NCBI GenBank assembly: GCA_020720625.1
Contig: DYOH01000013.1
Coordinates: 1-53,782 of the forward strand
DNA: 53,782 bases
Source: Acetofilamentum sp.
GTDB taxonomy: Bacteria > Bacteroidota > Bacteroidia > Bacteroidales > DYOH01
Direction of reading: 5' to 3'
The translations under genes were made by a program, and so were the position numbers. The notes beneath the pieces were generated by a model. That model ran no database searches. It was not told the DNA's origin and saw only the letters and a program-made list of their open reading frames with translations. How positions within the stretch are numbered: the stretch's first letter is position 1; each line of letters opens with the position of its first letter. Below, piece after piece: positions 52,347 through 53,782 of this stretch.

Positions 52347-53522
52347 ATGAAAAAATCTATCGTATTATTAATTGTACTTTTTTGTGCAGCCTATCCTGTA
52401 TTTTCGCAGCAATTCGAGATTAAAGAATACTTCAAACCCGACAGTAACGGGCTAATAAACGGCGCATACTTACTGAAATGTAACGATACCTTGCTTACAA
52501 AAGGCTACTTTCAGGATGGCAAGAAATTCGGCAGGTGGACATTCTATAATTACCGTGGTGAAAAAACTATCGATGGTTTTTTTCTCAACGATTCACTGCA
52601 CGGGCAATGGACCTATTATAAAAATAATAAAAAAATGAGCCTGATAAATTATAATCAGGGTACACTGCACGGAAAAGTTGCATCATACTATCCAAATGGT
52701 AATTTGCGAATTTCGAGTACATATAATAACGGTATGATTGATGATACCTTAAGCGCTTACGACGAAAATGGGGTAAAGAAAATTGAAGTTGTTTTCGATC
52801 ATAATAGACCTGTTTCTATATTGAAAAGTGAAATAAGCAACAACATTTATTTTGGCTTTGCCGGTGATTTAATAAATGGAAATGGAAAGTATGTTTTTCT
52901 GGCACAATACATGGGTGCAATGATAAAGCTAGAAGAAAGGAATTATGTAAGTGGAAAACTACACGGAAAATATGAATCCAAAGAATATAATGTAAGAAGT
53001 GTAGCAGGATATATAGAAAGTGATTTACTAACAGGAACTTGGACGTTTCTTGATGAAAATGGAACTTTAGTAGAAGAAAAGGAATATCAAATGTCTGATA
53101 GTATCCCTTTTTCATTTATATCAGAATATGAACAAACGGCTAATAAGCAAATTTTATTGAACAAACCATTATATTTTGCAGAGGAATATCCTAAATTTTT
53201 AGGCGACAGTATTTTTAGAAAATCAAGGAGCTATTATCCGGTAGAAAACATTCGGAAAATATCACCAAATGAAACCATGCTCAGACAATATTTAAAAACT
53301 CAAATGGCACATTTTGATATACCTACAAAAGGCACTTTCAGAATCAGGTTTATTATTGGTAAATTAGGCGAAATTAACTCTGTGCAAATAATACAAAATA
53401 ATCTTAGTGAGGAAATTGAATCTGAAATCATTTCTATTATTTCAAATCTCCCATTTTTTGAACCTGCATACGAAAACGGATTTCCTGTTAATTTTATCCA
53501 TTTTGAAAATTTTAGTTATTGA
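52347..53522 (+). CDS. Secreted MORN-repeat (YwqK-like) protein with TonB-C-like end
   Basis: 391 residues with a signal peptide (ends YPVFSQQ). Residues about 25-150 contain MORN/YwqK-type repeats (KKFGRWTFYNYRGEKTIDG, LHGQWTYYKNN, LHGKVASYYPNGNL), and another run occurs around 200-240 (LHGKYESKEY, LTGTWTFLDENG). The C-terminal 85 residues (KGTFRIRFIIGKLGEINSVQIIQN to NLPFFEPAYENGFPVNF) look like a TonB C-terminal domain. Such proteins are often called antitoxin YwqK-like or TonB-like in this phylum, but the real role is unknown. The gene stands alone. Confidence 0.75.
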   Translation: MKKSIVLLIVLFCAAYPVFSQQFEIKEYFKPDSNGLINGAYLLKCNDTLLTKGYFQDGKKFGRWTFYNYRGEKTIDGFFLNDSLHGQWTYYKNNKKMSLINYNQGTLHGKVASYYPNGNLRISSTYNNGMIDDTLSAYDENGVKKIEVVFDHNRPVSILKSEISNNIYFGFAGDLINGNGKYVFLAQYMGAMIKLEERNYVSGKLHGKYESKEYNVRSVAGYIESDLLTGTWTFLDENGTLVEEKEYQMSDSIPFSFISEYEQTANKQILLNKPLYFAEEYPKFLGDSIFRKSRSYYPVENIRKISPNETMLRQYLKTQMAHFDIPTKGTFRIRFIIGKLGEINSVQIIQNNLSEEIESEIISIISNLPFFEPAYENGFPVNFIHFENFSY

Positions 53523-53782
53523 AAATGATTCTTTTATGTATACTTTGAAATAAGAATATTAATATGTCGCCTTTTTATAGAAATTTAAAAGTCTAGAAAT
53601 TGGCGACATTGTTTGTTCCAAATCTTTTATGCTGAAAATTCATCGGTGAAAAAAATGAAAAAAATGGCAATTTTAAAGCCTTAAAAAAAACAGCGTAAAA
53701 ATTTAAGATAGCGCTTTGCCATCTCATCCATTTCAATTTTTTAACTAATTTCAAGGCCTGAATTTTCAATATTCTTTGTAGA

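Noticed and set aside
53564-53609. Inverted repeat ATGTCGCC/GGCGACAT after the last gene.
   Set aside because: The arms are only 8 bp with a 30-nt loop and no clear T-run, too weak to call a terminator.

Overview
The window is a stretch of AT-rich chromosome from a member of the Bacteroidota. The evidence is the gene content and order: bamD, an Rpb6-type omega subunit, coaBC, a DUF4835/PorD gene and recN form a cluster typical of the phylum. A DUF5606 gene, beta-propeller regulators and many loosely lipoboxed lipoproteins point the same way. So do the promoter-like sites of the form TAnnTTTG and the lack of clear Shine-Dalgarno sequences. I cannot place it below phylum with confidence. I saw no tRNA, rRNA, CRISPR array or intact insertion sequence.

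Layout. 288-2773 (minus): a vWA lipoprotein and a PPK2-family kinase. 2921-10067 (plus): a housekeeping operon for outer-membrane assembly (bamD), RNA polymerase omega, coenzyme A synthesis (coaBC, broken at an A10 run), a type IX secretion accessory protein (porD), DNA repair (recN) and a c-di-AMP phosphodiesterase-like 7TM-HD protein. 10140-13859 (minus): a secreted unknown, DUF5606, a TerB-DnaJ protein, coaE and a YbbR/CdaR-like protein. 13887-23888: a signalling block with a beta-propeller/SpoIIE-phosphatase protein (minus), then two overlapping histidine kinases and a small outer-membrane protein (plus). 24083-28700: a dicarboxylate symporter, then on the minus strand an unusual thioredoxin reductase, an atypical thioredoxin-like protein, a GlmM-type mutase and a 45-residue cysteine-containing protein. 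29029-34228 is more accessory: an AAA/DUF4143 ATPase with a hairpin in its leader, an Old Yellow Enzyme-type reductase, malate dehydrogenase, a decayed DUF1016 (YhcG) nuclease pseudogene and an octamer microsatellite.

34229-44593 is an envelope block. lptD with two paralogous C2-like lipoproteins runs on the minus strand. A peptidoglycan amidase, an MlaD-type MCE protein and a glycosidase-like membrane protein run on the plus strand. The glycosidase-like ORF is separated from the next membrane ORF by a single in-frame TAG. 45109-53522 holds a nitroreductase plus CDGSH pair, a second propeller/SpoIIE protein, a TlpA-type thiol oxidoreductase and a MORN/TonB-C-like protein. The 0.9-kb gap before that last gene contains two copies of a 33-nt sequence, each followed by its own intrinsic terminator. 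This pair is the best candidate here for undescribed small RNAs.

Two themes recur. Envelope biogenesis is represented by BamD, LptD, MlaD, PorD, the amidase and the lipoproteins. Sensory signalling is represented by two propeller-SpoIIE proteins and two histidine kinases. CoA synthesis (coaBC, coaE) and c-di-AMP-related proteins (PgpH-like, YbbR-like) also each appear twice. Start codons were chosen by the presence of an ATG directly before a signal peptide or domain where the longest frame began with GTG/TTG or an implausible extension.
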